Positions 33,062-45,566 of a stretch of 64,000 nt of DNA are shown piece after piece. The notes beneath the pieces are model-generated. The model had not been told where the DNA came from, made no database searches, and saw only the letters and a program-made list of their open reading frames with translations. A program made the position numbers and the translations under genes. Position 1 is the stretch's first letter. Each line of letters begins with the position of its first letter. Source of the DNA: Hippasteria phrygiana (lineage: Eukaryota; Echinodermata; Asteroidea; Valvatida; Goniasteridae); the NCBI GenBank assembly GCA_037893225.1, contig JAZGUH010000412.1, positions 186,001 through 250,000 of the forward strand, read 5' to 3'.

Positions 33062-33707
33062 GTTGGTTGTCCACAAAATCGGGAGGGGGGCAATGCACAC
33101 TACCGCAGACACAGTACCCAATGAACACTACTGTATCAGGGCCTAACTGAAGACTTCACGTGAACATCAACCCTACTGCATACAATAACAATGGCAGCGT
33201 AATCACCAGAGGTATTACACGGGACTAGAAAACTGACATCGTCCTGTTACAACAGCTCATTTAGGAGCATAAAGGGAGCCTTAGAGAAAGTGTCCCTTCT
33301 TTAAAGGGAGCCTTTAAACAATTTGTGGTAAAGGAAGACCTTAACATGAGGGAAGTTAAAGTGTGGTTCTTGAATACCATTTGTTAAAGGAGCCTTTAGC
33401 AAAGGAACTCCTCAATAAAGGAAGCCTCTATAAAGGTCTACTTTAGGCCTATTTAACCCTATCAATACCGCGCGCGCCACCTGGGCTCAATGTTGCATGG
33501 ACGTTCGCAACCATAGTGCTTGTTTGTCACATGAATTTATTAGCTTTACACGACCAGCGTTCTCTGTTGGCACGAGCTACTATTGTTTGCAACTGAAATG
33601 TGAACAGCGCCCTCACTTTGGGCAGCGCTGTGCAGTTGGTTTACACTGTCTTGAAAAGGCACGCGCGCGAAAGGCACTTTGCATCCCCACGCCACTTAGC
33701 CGCTATC

Positions 33708-33862
33708 ATGGCAGAAAACGCTTCCAAGATTTTGGAGGAAATCTTCGCAGATAGCGGTTCAGATATGTCCGATGATGAATCTTCTCTAGCAACATCTGAC
33801 GAAAGTGATGGCGAATTAGCAATGCAAACTTCGTCAACTTCGTCGGGAAAGCCAAACTTCAG
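33708..33862 (+). CDS. piggyBac transposase exon 1 (left copy)
   Basis: The ATG at 33708 encodes 51 residues with the acidic N-terminal stretch typical of piggyBac proteins ('DSGSDMSDDESSLATSDESD'). The exon ends AG/GTAGGG in phase 2. The best acceptor is ATACAG/CAAGCG at 34943-34944, not the more obvious TTTCAG at about 34909. Only the former joins in frame to 'KRPPMNFSEETG'. Confidence 0.7.
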
Positions 33863-34944
33863 GTAGGGAGGTTCATAAAACTTAAAAGGTTCAACTTGGC
33901 TAGTCTCGAAATGTTTCGCATCCGTCATTCATGTCTATAAAAATATTACTAGGCTACTGTAATGTAACCTTTGCTTTTTAATGTTCTTTCGCGGGGAAAA
34001 TCATAAAAAGCACTGAACGTTTAAGTTTGCATTGCATAATACGATGGAAATCCAATTACAAATTGATGAAAATATTGAATTTGTACCTGAAGTATGCAAA
34101 GTCAAGTGTGATGATTTTGCATCCAAATCAAAGTTCAGATAGGACAGCAAATGCAATGCTGGAAAAAAAACACATTTCAATTCCACTGAATTGGGCCTTA
34201 TTCAATTACTAAAAAAAAGACAATAATAATCTATAAAAAGGAGGAGATTTGAATGTAATTAAAAACTACAATTTATATTAATTAATGTACATGTACCCCC
34301 GAAATCAAAATATTAATCACAATTTCCTATAAGAACATTGGTCTACAAATGAACAGCAGCCTCGTACATGTTTCTGAATGTCCGTATTTGTACGTGTTCG
34401 CTAAGAATAAGATTGATAAGTAAGATACTAGAAATATTAACTACAATCTGTGTCTTATGTGAATTTAGGGATAAAAGGCCTACAGCAATTAAATCATGGC
34501 TGCACTTATTTCAGTGGGAACACTAGATATGAGCATCCAAAAACAGCATTGTATGGACAGTTTGTCATTAAAGGTAATACAACATTTGCGACCACCCCCC
34601 CCCCCCCCACCCCACACAGACAAGAAAAAAAACTACCTCATATTATTATGAATGACCGTACTTGACAGTCAAGAATAGTCTCGAGCATCCTGTGAAATCA
34701 GGGCACCTGGTGTGCTGTTCTGTTTAACCAAACTGACATTTTGTAGCAATTTCCAAAGATGGTTGGCCAACCGTCGTCCAAAAAAATACTAAACCCCGGA
34801 TCAATCCGTTTGACCCAAAAAACAAAAGCTAATGTTGTATACTACCTTAAAGAAATTGTGCCTTGAAATGAATAGCGTCCCATTACCTTTCTGAATGTTC
34901 CTATTTCAGGTGTGGATGGAATAAAGCAAGCACCTCCTATACAG

Positions 34945-36443
34945 CAAGCGCCCACCGATGAACTTCAGTGAAGAGACTGGCTGTACGGAAGATTTCAGTC
35001 ACCTGTCACCCATGCAGATCTTTCAGCTCTTCTTCTGCCAAGCAGTGTGGGAGTTGATGGTGGAGGAGACCAATCGCTATGCCGACCAAACAATGTGTGC
35101 AGATGCAGCCAATCATCAGCCTGCCTGGACTCCAACTACTGTTCCTGAAATGATGGCATTCATGGCCTTGCTTCTGTGCATGGGTATCAACAAAAGGCCT
35201 CGCTACAGCATGCACTGGTCCAGGTCCGAAGTTCTGCGAAGTCCCCTGTCGGCGACCATGTCTCGCAATCGATTCACTGCGATCCTTCGATGTTTCCACC
35301 TTGCCAACAACAGAGCTCAACCAGGTGATGCTCCCCCTGACAAACTGTCCAAGGTTCGCCCGCTGCTCGACATTGTATTGCCATCCTTTCCTCGCATTTA
35401 CAAGCCAGGCCGAAACCTCTCACCGGATGAGACAATGATCAAGTTCAAAGGCCGACTTGGTTTCAAACAGTACATGCCACGAAAGTCCGCCAAATGGGGA
35501 TTGAAATGTTTTTCATTGAACGAGTCAGAAACCGGTTATACATGTGCCTGGAAGGTGTTCACCGGCTCTCAGCCCACATCAAAAGAATCTAGTCAACCCT
35601 CCGTTGGTTATGCTTCAACACCTAATCTTTCATCTGCTGGGCATGTAGTCCTCGACCTTATATTAAAGGACTCGAACATAAGGGACATTTCATTTTCATG
35701 GACAATTGGTACACGAGCCCGGCTCTCGTCTGCAATTAGTTGTCACAGTTAAAGTTCGGAGCTCGTGGAACTGTACGCTACACCTCACAAGGGATTCCAG
35801 ATTGTGCAAACCCCAAAAAGTTCCCCATGAGAAGAGGTGCTGACCCCAGTTTTACACCAAAGCCGGGCAACTGTGCGTCGTTTGGCAGGATGCCAAACAT
35901 GTAACTCTTCTTACCAATTTTGGAAACTGCGATATCGACACGAAAGACATTCGGAGCAAAAACAGTTTGAGTGGACTTTGTACGATCAAAAAACCTGCTG
36001 TCGTCAATGATTATAATAAATACATGGGAGGAAGTGATCTCGCAGCACAAATGTGTCAGTACTACTCGCACCCTCACAAATCGATGAAATGGTGGAAAAG
36101 AGTTTTCGTGACCATTCTTGACATCTGTTTGTTGAATGCTACCATTGTATACAACAGCATCCCTACAAACCAGCACTTGACCACTTTGGATTTCAGGGTC
36201 AAGATGATAGAAGGACTTCTTTCTACCTGGAAGCACAACCCAGCTCAGCATGCCAGTCAAGTCACATGTGGTTCCAGCCGCTTTCCAAATCATCACTATC
36301 CTGGGAGAAATGTTGCTGGCAAAAAGCGCAACTGTGTTGTTTGCAGTACCAGAGCCAAGCGGAAACAAACTCGCATGATTTGTAAACAGTGTGACAAACC
36401 AATGTGTGTAATACCATGCTTTGAGAAGTTTCACAGTCTGTGA
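34945..36443 (+). pseudogene. piggyBac transposase exon 2 (left copy), disrupted
   Basis: This exon encodes the DDE_Tnp_1_7-type catalytic region: 'EETGCTEDFSHLSPMQIFQL', 'VEETNRYADQ', 'MAFMALLLCMGINKRPRYSM', 'LSPDETMIKFKGRLGFKQYM', a region around 'DNWYTSP' (broken here), 'KPAVVNDYNKYMGGSDLAAQ' and 'MKWWKRVFVTILDICLLNAT'. The C-terminus is Cys-rich (CVVC, CKQC, CVIPCFEKFH), the zinc-binding domain of the family. Relative to the right copy there is a 2-bp insertion near 35663, a 3-bp insertion creating TAG near 35737, and a 1-bp deletion near 35850, so this copy is inactive. Confidence 0.9.
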
Positions 36444-37915
36444 TAAGCATTCGCCTGAGTAGGTGTTATTGCGGTCCCCCCCCCCCCCCATTTAAATGTT
36501 GGAGTGACGGTGCACACACTGCCAACCCAACATTGAATCGGGGGGGGGGGGGAGCCGCATACACAGCATTTATACCCTGCATTGGTGCACAGCGCCCGCT
36601 GAAAATTGATTCAGCATTGACCATCGTGCGAAGCATGCTAAAAATCACAAAGCTAGGAAGTCAAAATAATTGGTCAGCGAGGTTAACAATTGAGCATACA
36701 TGTAGTTCATAATTCCACAATGTTGCGCCTGCCTGTGCACACATTTCATGTCGTATTGACTGCACACGCAAAACATTGATCAGAAATTACACATCTTACG
36801 ATTGACGCAAAATTGCAACTAATAATTATAATAAATGGGGAAGGTACCAAAATAATCATGAATAAATAATCTTCCTAAACAACCGTTTCCTTAAAAAATT
36901 ACCAATTTAAGTGAAAATGGGAAAAAATACCTAAAATGCACACTATTTTGTTTACATGTACTTGTCTAGGTAGACCTGTATTTTTGCAGTCTCCTGAACT
37001 CTGATCGACCCTTCCAATTTGTCAGATCCGTAATACATTGACATTCTAAAATGTTATTTTTTCACAATTTTGTTCATGGCTTGTAACGGAGATGGGCAGC
37101 TATAGGGAGTTAGCTCGATTTGACACATTGTATAAATTTTCATTGCTGGTCAATCAGCGCTAGCGACGCGTATTATAGTTGCTTTGTGTACACTGTATAA
37201 CTTATGTTTCTAAATCTTTACTTTTCTTTTTTAATGTGTTTTGTTATGTCTGGTATGCCTTACACAAGCTGTCGCTTTTTAGGTTTTGGCTCTTCAAGAT
37301 CTTCTTGACTTGATTTTCCTATTTGTATTCTTGTATATCTGTTGTGAATTACCATGAAGAGGAAATAAATGTTGCTTGTTGCTTGCATTAAAAACATCAA
37401 ACTTTTATATACATTTGTACATGTACATGTACATGTAGCCAAAAATATTCAAGATCTTGCCTAATCTGGGGACAAAATTACGCGAAGCCCGAGCCCAAGC
37501 CAGGGTTTGAGAAATGCCCTCTTAACTGCATCCAAACGGTACTAATTTGTTCAAGTTTGTGCAATTATCACAACAATCCTTCAATTTGAATACAATTGTC
37601 ACACATTCCTTGAGAGTTGGGGATTGATGAACCACCCCTCAAAATAAATCTCTTTTCAAAGAGCAATATTTTAGTTCTCATTCAATTAGTTAGGTTGGGG
37701 TGCTGTTTCTCAATGAACCTCAGGATTCCACAACACTTCAAAGAAGAATAGCCTTTCATTACATTGCCTTGTGAGGGCGCTATACACTAAAACTTGGCCA
37801 AAAGTGTCTGGTAAAGAACTGGACATGTCATGTACATGAGTGTGGTATCCAGAGCACAGTCACAAAATATGCCTTGGTATTGAAAGGGTTAAAGGAGGGT
37901 TTTAGAATACGGGCC

Positions 37916-38449
37916 AAAGACTATCTCACACACAGCGAAAAATTCCCCATTAGTACTGTACCACGGATGGGCACGGCGCGGTGGAAAACAAGCGCGACGC
38001 TCATTGGTTGGCTCAGTCACGCACGTGCTCGGCTAAGCTGGTGACGTCACAGAAACCACGTGGCAAGGGCACGCAAATTCGTACGCACGCACGTACGGTC
38101 GGTGCACGCACGTACGGCCGGTGCATTCCGAGCCGTGGAAATTCCGAGACGTACATACACGTACAACCGCATACCGTCGGATCCGTAAGTGCGCATCAAA
38201 ATCCCAATCGAGCATGCAACCATGCATATTCACATGGCGCACTCAAATGCACTCATCCCATGTCATCGTACTTTTGCCAATGATTATCTAATGCATCACG
38301 ATCACATTCAGCCAGTGGCGCGGTTTCCTACTAAAATGGTAACAACAATATTACTTACCAAACTTACAATATCACAAAGGAATCCGCGAGTTGTTCAGCC
38401 TCAGGTTGACATAAAAGAAATCGAATTAGAAACCGAAGGAAACCTATAA
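37916..38449. other. Spacer between the inverted piggyBac copies
   Basis: Unique-looking DNA with 'acgcacgtacgg' direct repeats near 38082-38118 and one TGACGTCA at 38042-38049. No gene was identified. It is the host (or older repeat) sequence between the right end of the Harbinger element and the second piggyBac. Confidence 0.4.
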
Positions 38450-39860
38450 CCCTTTCAATACCAAGGCATATTTTGTGACTGTGCTCTGGATACCACACTC
38501 ATGTACATGACATGTCCAGTTCTTTACCAGACACTTTTGGCCAAGTTTTAGTGTATAGCGCCCTCACAAGGCAATGTAATGAAAGGCTATTCTTCTTTGA
38601 AGTGTTGTGGAATCCTGAGGTTCATTGAGAAACAGCACCCCAACCTAACTAATTGAATGAGAACTAAAATATTGCTCTTTGAAAAGAGATTTATTTTGAG
38701 GGGTGGTTCATAAATCCCCAACTCTCAAGGATTGTTGTGATAATTGCACAAACTTGAACAAATTAGTAACGTTTGGATGCAGTTAAGAGGGCATTTCTCA
38801 AACCCTGGCTTGGGCTCGGGCTTCGCGTAATTTTGTCGCCAGATTAGGCAAGATCTTGAATAGTTTTGGCTACATGTACATGTACAAATGTATATAAACG
38901 TTTGATGTTTTTAATGCAAGCAACAAGCAACATTTATTTCCTCTTCATGGTAATTCACAACAGATATAAAAGAATACAAATAAGAAAATCAAGTCAAGAA
39001 GATCTTAAAGAGGCAAAACCTAAAAAGCGACAGCTTGTGTATAGGCATACCAGACATAACAAAACACATTAAAAAAAAAGTAAAGATTTAGAAACATAAG
39101 TTATACAGTGTACACAAAGCAACTATAATACGCGTCGCTAGCGCTGATTTGACCAGCAATGAAAATCTATACAATGTGTCAAATCGAGCTAACTCCCTAT
39201 AGCTGCCCATCTCCGTTACAAGCCATGAACAAAATTGTGAAAAAATAATCTTTTAGAATGTCAATGTATTACGGATCTGACAAATTCGAAGGGTCGATCA
39301 GAGTTCAGGAGACTGCAAAAATACAGGTCTACCTAGACAAGTACATGTAAACAAAATAGTGTGCATTTTAGGTTTTTTTTCCCATTTTCACTCAAATTGG
39401 TAATTTTTTAAGGAAACGGTTGTTTAGGAAGATTATTTATTCATGATTATTTTGGTACCTTCCCCATTTATTATAATTATTAGTTGCAATTTTGCGTCAA
39501 TCGTAAGATGTGTAATTTCTGATCAATGTTTTGCGTGTGCAGTCAATACGACATGAAATGTGTGCACAGGCAGGTGCAACATTGTGGAATTATGAACTAC
39601 ATGTATGCTCAATTGTTAACCTCGCTGACCAATTATTTTGACTTCCTAGCTTTGTGATTTTTAGCATGCTTCGCACGATGGTCAATGCTGAATCAATTTT
39701 CAGCGGGCGCTGTGCACCAATGCAGGGTATAAATGCTGTGTATGCAGCTCCCCCCCCCCCCCCCCCCCCGATTCAATGTTGGGTTGGCAGTGTGCACCGT
39801 CACTCCAACATTGAAATGGGGGGGGGGGACCGCAATAAAACCTACTCGGGCGAATGCTTA

Positions 39861-41366
39861 TCACAGACTGTGAAACTTCTCAAAGCATGGTATTACACAC
39901 ATTGGTTTGTCACACTGTTTACAAATTATGCGAGTTTGTTTCCGCTTGGCTCTGGTACTGCAAACAACACAGTTGCGCTTTTTGCCAGCAACATTTCTCC
40001 CAGGATAGTGATGATTTGGAAAGCGGCTGGGACCACATGTGACTTGACTGGCATGCTGAGCTGGGTTGTGCTTCCAGGTGGAAAGAAGTCCTTCTATCAC
40101 CTTGACCCTGAAATCCAAAGTGGTCAAGTGCTGGTTTGTAGGGATGCTGTTGTATACAATGGTAGCATTCAACAAACAGATGTCAAGAATGGTCACGAAA
40201 ACTCTTTTCCACCATTTCATCGATTTTGAGGGTGCGAGTAGTACTGACACATTTGTGCTGCGAGATCACTTCCTCCCATGTATTTATTATAATCATTGAC
40301 GACAGCAGGTTTTTTGATTGTACGAAGTCCACTCAAACTGTTTTTGCTCCGAATGTCTTTCGTGTCGATATCGCAGTTTCCAAAATTGGTAAGAAGAGTT
40401 ACACGTTTGGCATCCTGCCAAACGACGCACAGTTGCCCGGCTTTGGTGTAAAACTGGGGGTCAGCACCTCTTCTCATGGGGAACTTTTTGGGGTTTGCAC
40501 AATCTGGAATCCCTTGTGAGGTGTAGCGTACAGTTCCACGAGCTCCGAACTTTAACTGTGACAACTTGCAGACGAGAGCCGGGCTCGTGTACCAATTGTC
40601 CATGAAAATGAAATGTCCCTTATGTTCGAGTCCTTTAATAAGGTCGAGGACTACATGCCCAGCAGATGAAAGATTAGGTGGGTGGTGTGTTGAAGCATAA
40701 CCAACGGAGGATTGACTAGATTCTTTTGATGTGGGCTGAGAGCCGGTGAACACCTTCCAGGCACATGTATAACCGGTTTCTGACTCGTTCAATGAAAAAC
40801 ATTTCAATCCCCATTTGGCGGACTTTCGTGGCATGTACTGTTTGAAACCAAGTCGGCCTTTGAACTTGATCATTGTCTCATCCGGTGAGAGGTTTCGGCC
40901 TGGCTTGTAAATGCGAGGAAAGGATGGCAATACAATGTCGAGCAGCGGGCGAACCTTGGACAGTTTGTCAGGGGGAGCATCACCTGGTTGAGCTCTGTTG
41001 TTGGCAAGGTGGAAAAATCGAAGGATCGCAGTGAATCGATTGCGAGACATAGTCGCCGAATACAGGGGACTTCGCAGAACTTCGGACCTGGACCAGTGCA
41101 TGCTGTAACGAGGCCTTTTGTTGATACCCATGCACAGAAGCAAGGCCATGAATGCCATCATTTCAGGAACAGTAGTTGGAGTCCAGGCAGGCTGATGATT
41201 GGCTGCATCTGCACACATTGTTTGGTGGGCATAGCGATTGGTCTCCTCCACCATCAACTCCCACACTGCTTGGCAGAAGAAGAGCTGAAAGATCTGCATG
41301 GGTGACAGGTGACTGAAATCTTCCGTACAGCCAGTCTCTTCACTGAAGTTCATCGGTGGGCGCTTG
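39861..41366 (-). pseudogene. piggyBac transposase exon 2 (right copy), one frameshift
   Basis: The acceptor at 41367-41368 joins exon 1 to 'KRPPMNFSEETGCTEDFSHL'. The frame is open through all catalytic blocks, including 'GHFIFMDNWYTSPALVCKL' and 'VVNDYNKYMGGSDLAAQMCQ'. It breaks at 'YYSHPQ' (about 40229) because one base is missing compared with the left copy. The remaining part ('MKWWKRVFVTILDICLLNAT' to the Cys-rich tail, stop at 39861) follows in another frame. Only one lesion is visible, so this copy died recently or the base is an assembly error. Confidence 0.9.
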
Positions 41367-42419
41367 CTGTAGGAGGTACTTGCTTTATTCCATCCACACC
41401 TGAAATAGGAACATTCAGAAAGGTAATGGGACGCTATTCATTTCAAGGCACATTTTCTTTAAAGTAGTATACAACATTAGCTTTTGTTTTTGGGTCAAAC
41501 GGATTGATCCGGGGTTTAGTATTTGTTTGGACGACGGTTGGCCAACCATCTTTGGAAATTGCTACAAAATGTCAGTTTGGTTAAACAGAACAGCACACCA
41601 GGTGCCCTGATTTCACAGGATGCTCGAGACTATTCTTGACTGTCAAGTACGGTCATTCATAATAATGAGGTAGTTTTTTTTTCTTGTCTGTGTGGGGTGG
41701 GGGGGGGGGGGGTGGGTGGTCGCAAATTTGGATGCTCACATCTAGTGTTCCCACTGAAATAAGTGCAGCCATGATTTAATTGCTGTAGGCCTTTTATCCC
41801 TAAATTCACATAGGCCTAAGACACAGATTGTAGTTAATATTTCTAGTATCTTACTTATCAATCTTATTCTTAGCGAACAAGTAAAAATACGGACATTCAG
41901 AAACATGTACGAGGCTGCTGTTCATTTGTAGACCAATGTTCTTATAGGAAATTGTGATTAATATTTTGATTTCGGGGATACATGTACATTAATTAATATA
42001 AATTGTAGTTTTTAATTACATTCAAATCTCCTCCTTTTTATAGATTATTATTGCCGCCAGTCTTTTTTTAGTAATTGAATAAGGCCCAATTCAGTGGAAT
42101 TGAAATGTGTTTTTTTTTTTCAGCATTGCATTTGCTGTCCTATCTGAACTTTGATTTGGATGCAAAATCATCACACTTGACTTTGCATACTTCAGGTACA
42201 AATTCAATATTTTCATCAATTTCTAATTGGATTTCCATCGTATTATGCAATGCAAACTTAAACGTTCAGTGCTTTTTATGATTTTCCCCGCGAAAGAACA
42301 TTAAAAAGCAAAGGTTACATTACAGTAGCCCAGTAATATTTTTATAGACATGAATGACGGATGCGAAACATTTCGAGACTAGCCAAGTTGAACCTTTTAA
42401 GTTTTATGAACCTCCCTAC

Positions 42420-42571
42420 CTGAAGTTTGGCTTTCCCGACGAAGTTGACGAAGTTTGCATAGCTTCGCCATCACTGTCGTCAGATGTCGCTAGAGAAGAT
42501 TCATCATCGGACATATCTGAACCGCTATCTGCGAAGATTTCCTCCAAAATCTTGGAAGCGTTTTCTGCCAT
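42420..42571 (-). CDS. piggyBac transposase exon 1 (right copy)
   Basis: The ATG at 42571 encodes 50 residues, the same acidic N-terminus as the left copy minus one codon. The donor is AG/GTAGGG. It is intact and in frame with exon 2 through the acceptor at 41367-41368. Confidence 0.7.
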
Positions 42572-43149
42572 GATATAGCGGCTATAAAGTGCGCGTGGGG
42601 ATGCAAACTGCCTTTCGCGCGCGTGCCTTTTCAAGTGTAAACCAACTGCACAGCGCTGCCCAAAGTGAGGGCTCTGTTCACATTTCAGTTGCAAACAATA
42701 GTAGCTCGTGCCAACAGAGAACGCTGGTCGTGTAAAGCTTATAAATTCCTGTGACAAACAAGCACGATGGTTGCGAACGTCCATGCAACATTGAGCCCAG
42801 GTGGCGCGCGCGGTATTGATAGGGCTAAATCGTACGATTTTGGTACCATTCGAAAGATCGTCGTGAGCTCGATCGAAGTAGAAACGGATCGAATTACTGA
42901 CACGAAGTATGTGCGCGTGCGCGACAATTTCATTCATAAAACTGCCTTATACGGCGAGTATGATGACGTCATATAATGAGGCGGTTGTGTGGCGCTCTCG
43001 CGGCCGTTCCGTGCCAATTCATGTAGGTAATTTTTCGCTGTGTCACAGACATTATTATCAATGGCTACGGCTCTTCACCGTAGCCTGTCAATGGCCAAAT
43101 TCGCGATTTCGCGAGCAGAACTTGCGAAATTCCCAAGACGGGGGTAGCG

Positions 43150-43320
43150 ATTTGGCCTTGGCGTGTGTGTGTGTAGCGAGAGGGCGCTGTCGGCCGGCCG
43201 TGCGCGCTGAACGTCGCACCGCTAAGAACGTCTTGGAACCAAGACTAAGCTAGAGGGCGCTGCCGTGCGCGCTGTACGTCGCACCGCGCTAAGGACGTCT
43301 TGGAACCAAGACTAATACCG
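43150..43320. repeat. Two adjacent ends of the 13030 MITE family
   Basis: Two near-identical segments end 'cgtcttggaaccaagacta' at about 43247 and 43312. Each includes 'gagggcgctg' and 'cgtcgcaccgc', matching the right arm of the MITE at 13540-13653. This is a tandem duplication of a terminal region. Confidence 0.65.
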
Positions 43321-43333
43321 CGTATGTACTATG

Positions 43334-43705
43334 GCAAGCCAAAGCGGAATTAATTCAAAACACCGTTTTTCTTGCAAGAACAAAAAAAATCATTCAAGAT
43401 AAACGCAAAATTATCATGCAAGACCAACATTTTCATGCAAGACCAAAATTATCATGCAAGATCAAACTTTTCATGCAAGATCAGAATTTTCATGCAAGAT
43501 CAACATTTTTATGCAAGATCAACATTTTCATGCAAGACCAAAATTATCCTGCAAGATCAACATTTTCATGCAAGATCAAAATTTTCATGCAAGATCAAAA
43601 TTTTCATGCAAGACCAAAATTTCAATGCAAGACCAAAATTTCAATGCAAGACCAAAATTACCATGCAAGACCTAAATTTTCGTGCAAGACCCAAAATAAT
43701 GGTTT
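43334..43705. repeat. Minisatellite of ~20-bp 'catgcaagaccaaaatttt' units
   Basis: About 15 or more units vary around 'catgcaagaTcaaaatttt' and start after a unique leader 'gccaaagcggaattaattc'. The unit is not a multiple of three, yet all three plus frames are open and give the same Met-Gln-Asp-Gln/His-Ala-Arg-Pro-Lys peptides, so no protein is claimed. An inverted copy with the same leader lies at 61010-61432. Confidence 0.88.
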
Positions 43706-44097
43706 TCCAAAATAATCGGGCAGACCAACAAAAATTAAAAATCGGGCAGGAACCTCGTCCCCAGGGGCTTACTTTATGAATATATCGTTTCCAAAACTCG
43801 CTACCCGGCCCCGGACTCGTATCGATATCTCGATTCAATCATGTTGCACAATCTGCAAAAAGGAAAAGTGTTTCCTTGTACCATGGAGCTATACTGAAGC
43901 GACAAGAAACAAGGTGACACCATTGGCCGAAATCGATCGTGCAGTAGCGGCGACTGTGGATGTCACGGGACTGTCGATGTCCCGTCCGTATTGACAGGTG
44001 CTGGGTTGCATCTGGAATGATAAGCTCGATCTGTTTTCCTTCCTCCATGGCTCCGTACTATTCACTGCAGGGAACGGAAAGATTTTACTTTAATACC

Positions 44098-44202
44098 ACA
44101 TACCACATACCACATACCACACACCACCACCACCACCACCACCACCACCACCACCACCACCACCACCACCACCACCACCACCACCCCCCCCCCCCCCCCC
44201 CA
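44098..44202. repeat. (ACC)n microsatellite ending in poly-C
   Basis: 'accacat' units change into a long (cca)n run and then a C run. The His-rich and Trp-rich frames across it are artefacts of the repeat. Confidence 0.9.
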
Positions 44203-44205
44203 CTA

Positions 44206-45559
44206 AAATCGGTCAGGAATAGCAAAATCTTAGAAAATAACCAACCCTCCTTGATCATAACTATGGCACAACCTGTTATTTCAAGATTTAGGCCCATGTC
44301 AGTAGAATCTGTACAAATGAGGCAGAAATTATATGTACATGTATGTAAACAATTCCTTCATACGTTGAGTGTGCCAAAAACATTTAACACAGAAAACGCA
44401 ACCTTAATTTCTTCTCCTTTATTGCACGAAAATTTCCCAACTAAATTCTCTAAATTAAAGGTTGTGCCAATACAATTCTAAACAGAAATGGTTCATTTTA
44501 GATTTGCTGTTTCAGACTGATTTTGGTGGGGTATTAAAGTAAAATCTTTCCGTATTAAAAAATTGCTATCGGGTTGATCAAAGTTATATTTTGTTATATG
44601 CAATCTCACTTATTTCATAACTTTATTAAAATTGTAAGCCAGGCATCTCAACTAACATGATTTGTTGACATTTTGAAATTATAGCTCGCTACTACATAGG
44701 GGCCATACATTTGTACGAGGAAGCTGGGTTAAATATGGCATCCAGGGTGCACATTTTCATTTTGTAAAATAGTAACTGCTGTAAGTAGTAAAGCAAGTTC
44801 TGATAGCCATTATGAAAACCAAAGCAAACATTTACGCGAGATTGAGCCGTTCTAGTAATCCTTATGTTCATCTTAAATGTCTGCTTAAAGATGCTTTCTG
44901 TGTTTCTAGTGTCTTTTTATTTATTTTTTAAAAGAAAAACAAATACCTCACTAGTGCTTCATATCAGAATATTCCTGCAATTTATTTATTGTTTATACAT
45001 ATACAGATGTACACGCATGTTGCCTGTCATTCTACCTCATTATCACTGTATGTCCATGGTTTCAATCAAAAAGCAATGCGAAATGGTATTTAGTAACAAT
45101 AGTAATTAGGGTTTTCAAAATAGACAATTTAAAAAGACAACTTAAGTTTGAAGTATTCTCATGAAACTGATCATTTGCTATAGCAGCATGCATTATGAAC
45201 AAGTCCACTAATAACCTTTAAAGTAGTTCAAACTGTTCTTAAATGTACATTTTTAAACCATTGCATTAGAAATATTTGTTCAGTCCCCTTAACAAAAACT
45301 TTTTTTTGGGGGGGGGGGGGGGGGGGGGAGTTGCCAGACAGACTAATCGCCCCTTGTAAAATCACGCCTGTATTGCAAGGGTGTTAGATTGAGTATGAAA
45401 GTACTCTTGTGACTTCACTCTATTCAGAAAAGTGTGATTCTTTTTCAAGAATGTACAGTTAAGTTAATTGACTCAATTCATCTCATACCTCAAAGCATTA
45501 GTAACAATGGACACATTTTGTTCCCTTGAAATCTTGACAATAGGTGAAAGGGACATAGT
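44206..45559. other. No gene identified; poly-G tract
   Basis: AT-rich DNA with scattered stops in all frames. The only clear structure is a T run then G run at about 45301-45329. Confidence 0.3.
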
Positions 45560-45566
45560 TTAAGTC

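Larger units (their letters stand above)
33457..37888 (+). mobile_element. piggyBac element, left copy (inserted in Harbinger)
   Basis: It is bounded by TTAA on both sides (33453-33456 and 37889-37892), the exact target of piggyBac. The ends are CCCTATCAATACC and GGTATTGAAAGGG. It holds a two-exon transposase gene and non-coding flanks with two facing C/G runs (about 36477-36489 and 36541-36552). It is a near-identical inverted twin of 38450-42824. The length is 4432 bp. Confidence 0.92.
30131..37915 (+). mobile_element. PIF/Harbinger transposon, split by a piggyBac
   Basis: The left end GGCCCGTATTCTAGAAC (30131) and the right end ...TTTAGAATACGGGCC (to 37915) are inverted repeats, followed inward by many 'cctttag' motifs on both sides. 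It carries the two genes expected of Harbinger in convergent orientation, a DDE transposase and a Myb-like protein. The right inverted repeat is cut by the piggyBac at 33457-37888. Removing that piggyBac and one TTAA rejoins a matching terminal repeat. Flanking triplets are TAA on the left and AAA on the right (TWA expected), so one has probably mutated. Without the insertion the element is about 3.35 kb. Confidence 0.85.
38450..42824 (-). mobile_element. piggyBac element, right copy (inverted)
   Basis: Same element as 33457-37888 in reverse: it begins CCCTTTCAATACC and ends GGTATTGATAGGG on the plus strand. Flanking tetramers are ATAA and CTAA, each one change from TTAA, so the target site has drifted. 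The length is 4375 bp. It retains both exons of the transposase gene. Confidence 0.9.

Noticed and set aside
35778..36491. 237-codon minus-strand frame over the piggyBac transposase
   Set aside because: It is the antisense shadow of the real transposase; the mirrored shadow also appears in the right copy.
33457..42824. Inverted duplication of one locus by rearrangement
   Set aside because: Homology stops exactly at piggyBac termini and TTAA-like sites, so two separate insertions explain it better.
43372..43779. Three overlapping open frames giving MQDQNF/HARPK repeats
   Set aside because: All three frames of one strand are open with the same peptide because the ~20-bp unit lacks stops; this is a minisatellite and not protein evidence.
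44085..44481. Poly-His and poly-Trp frames
   Set aside because: They are direct translations of the (CCA)n tract on each strand.
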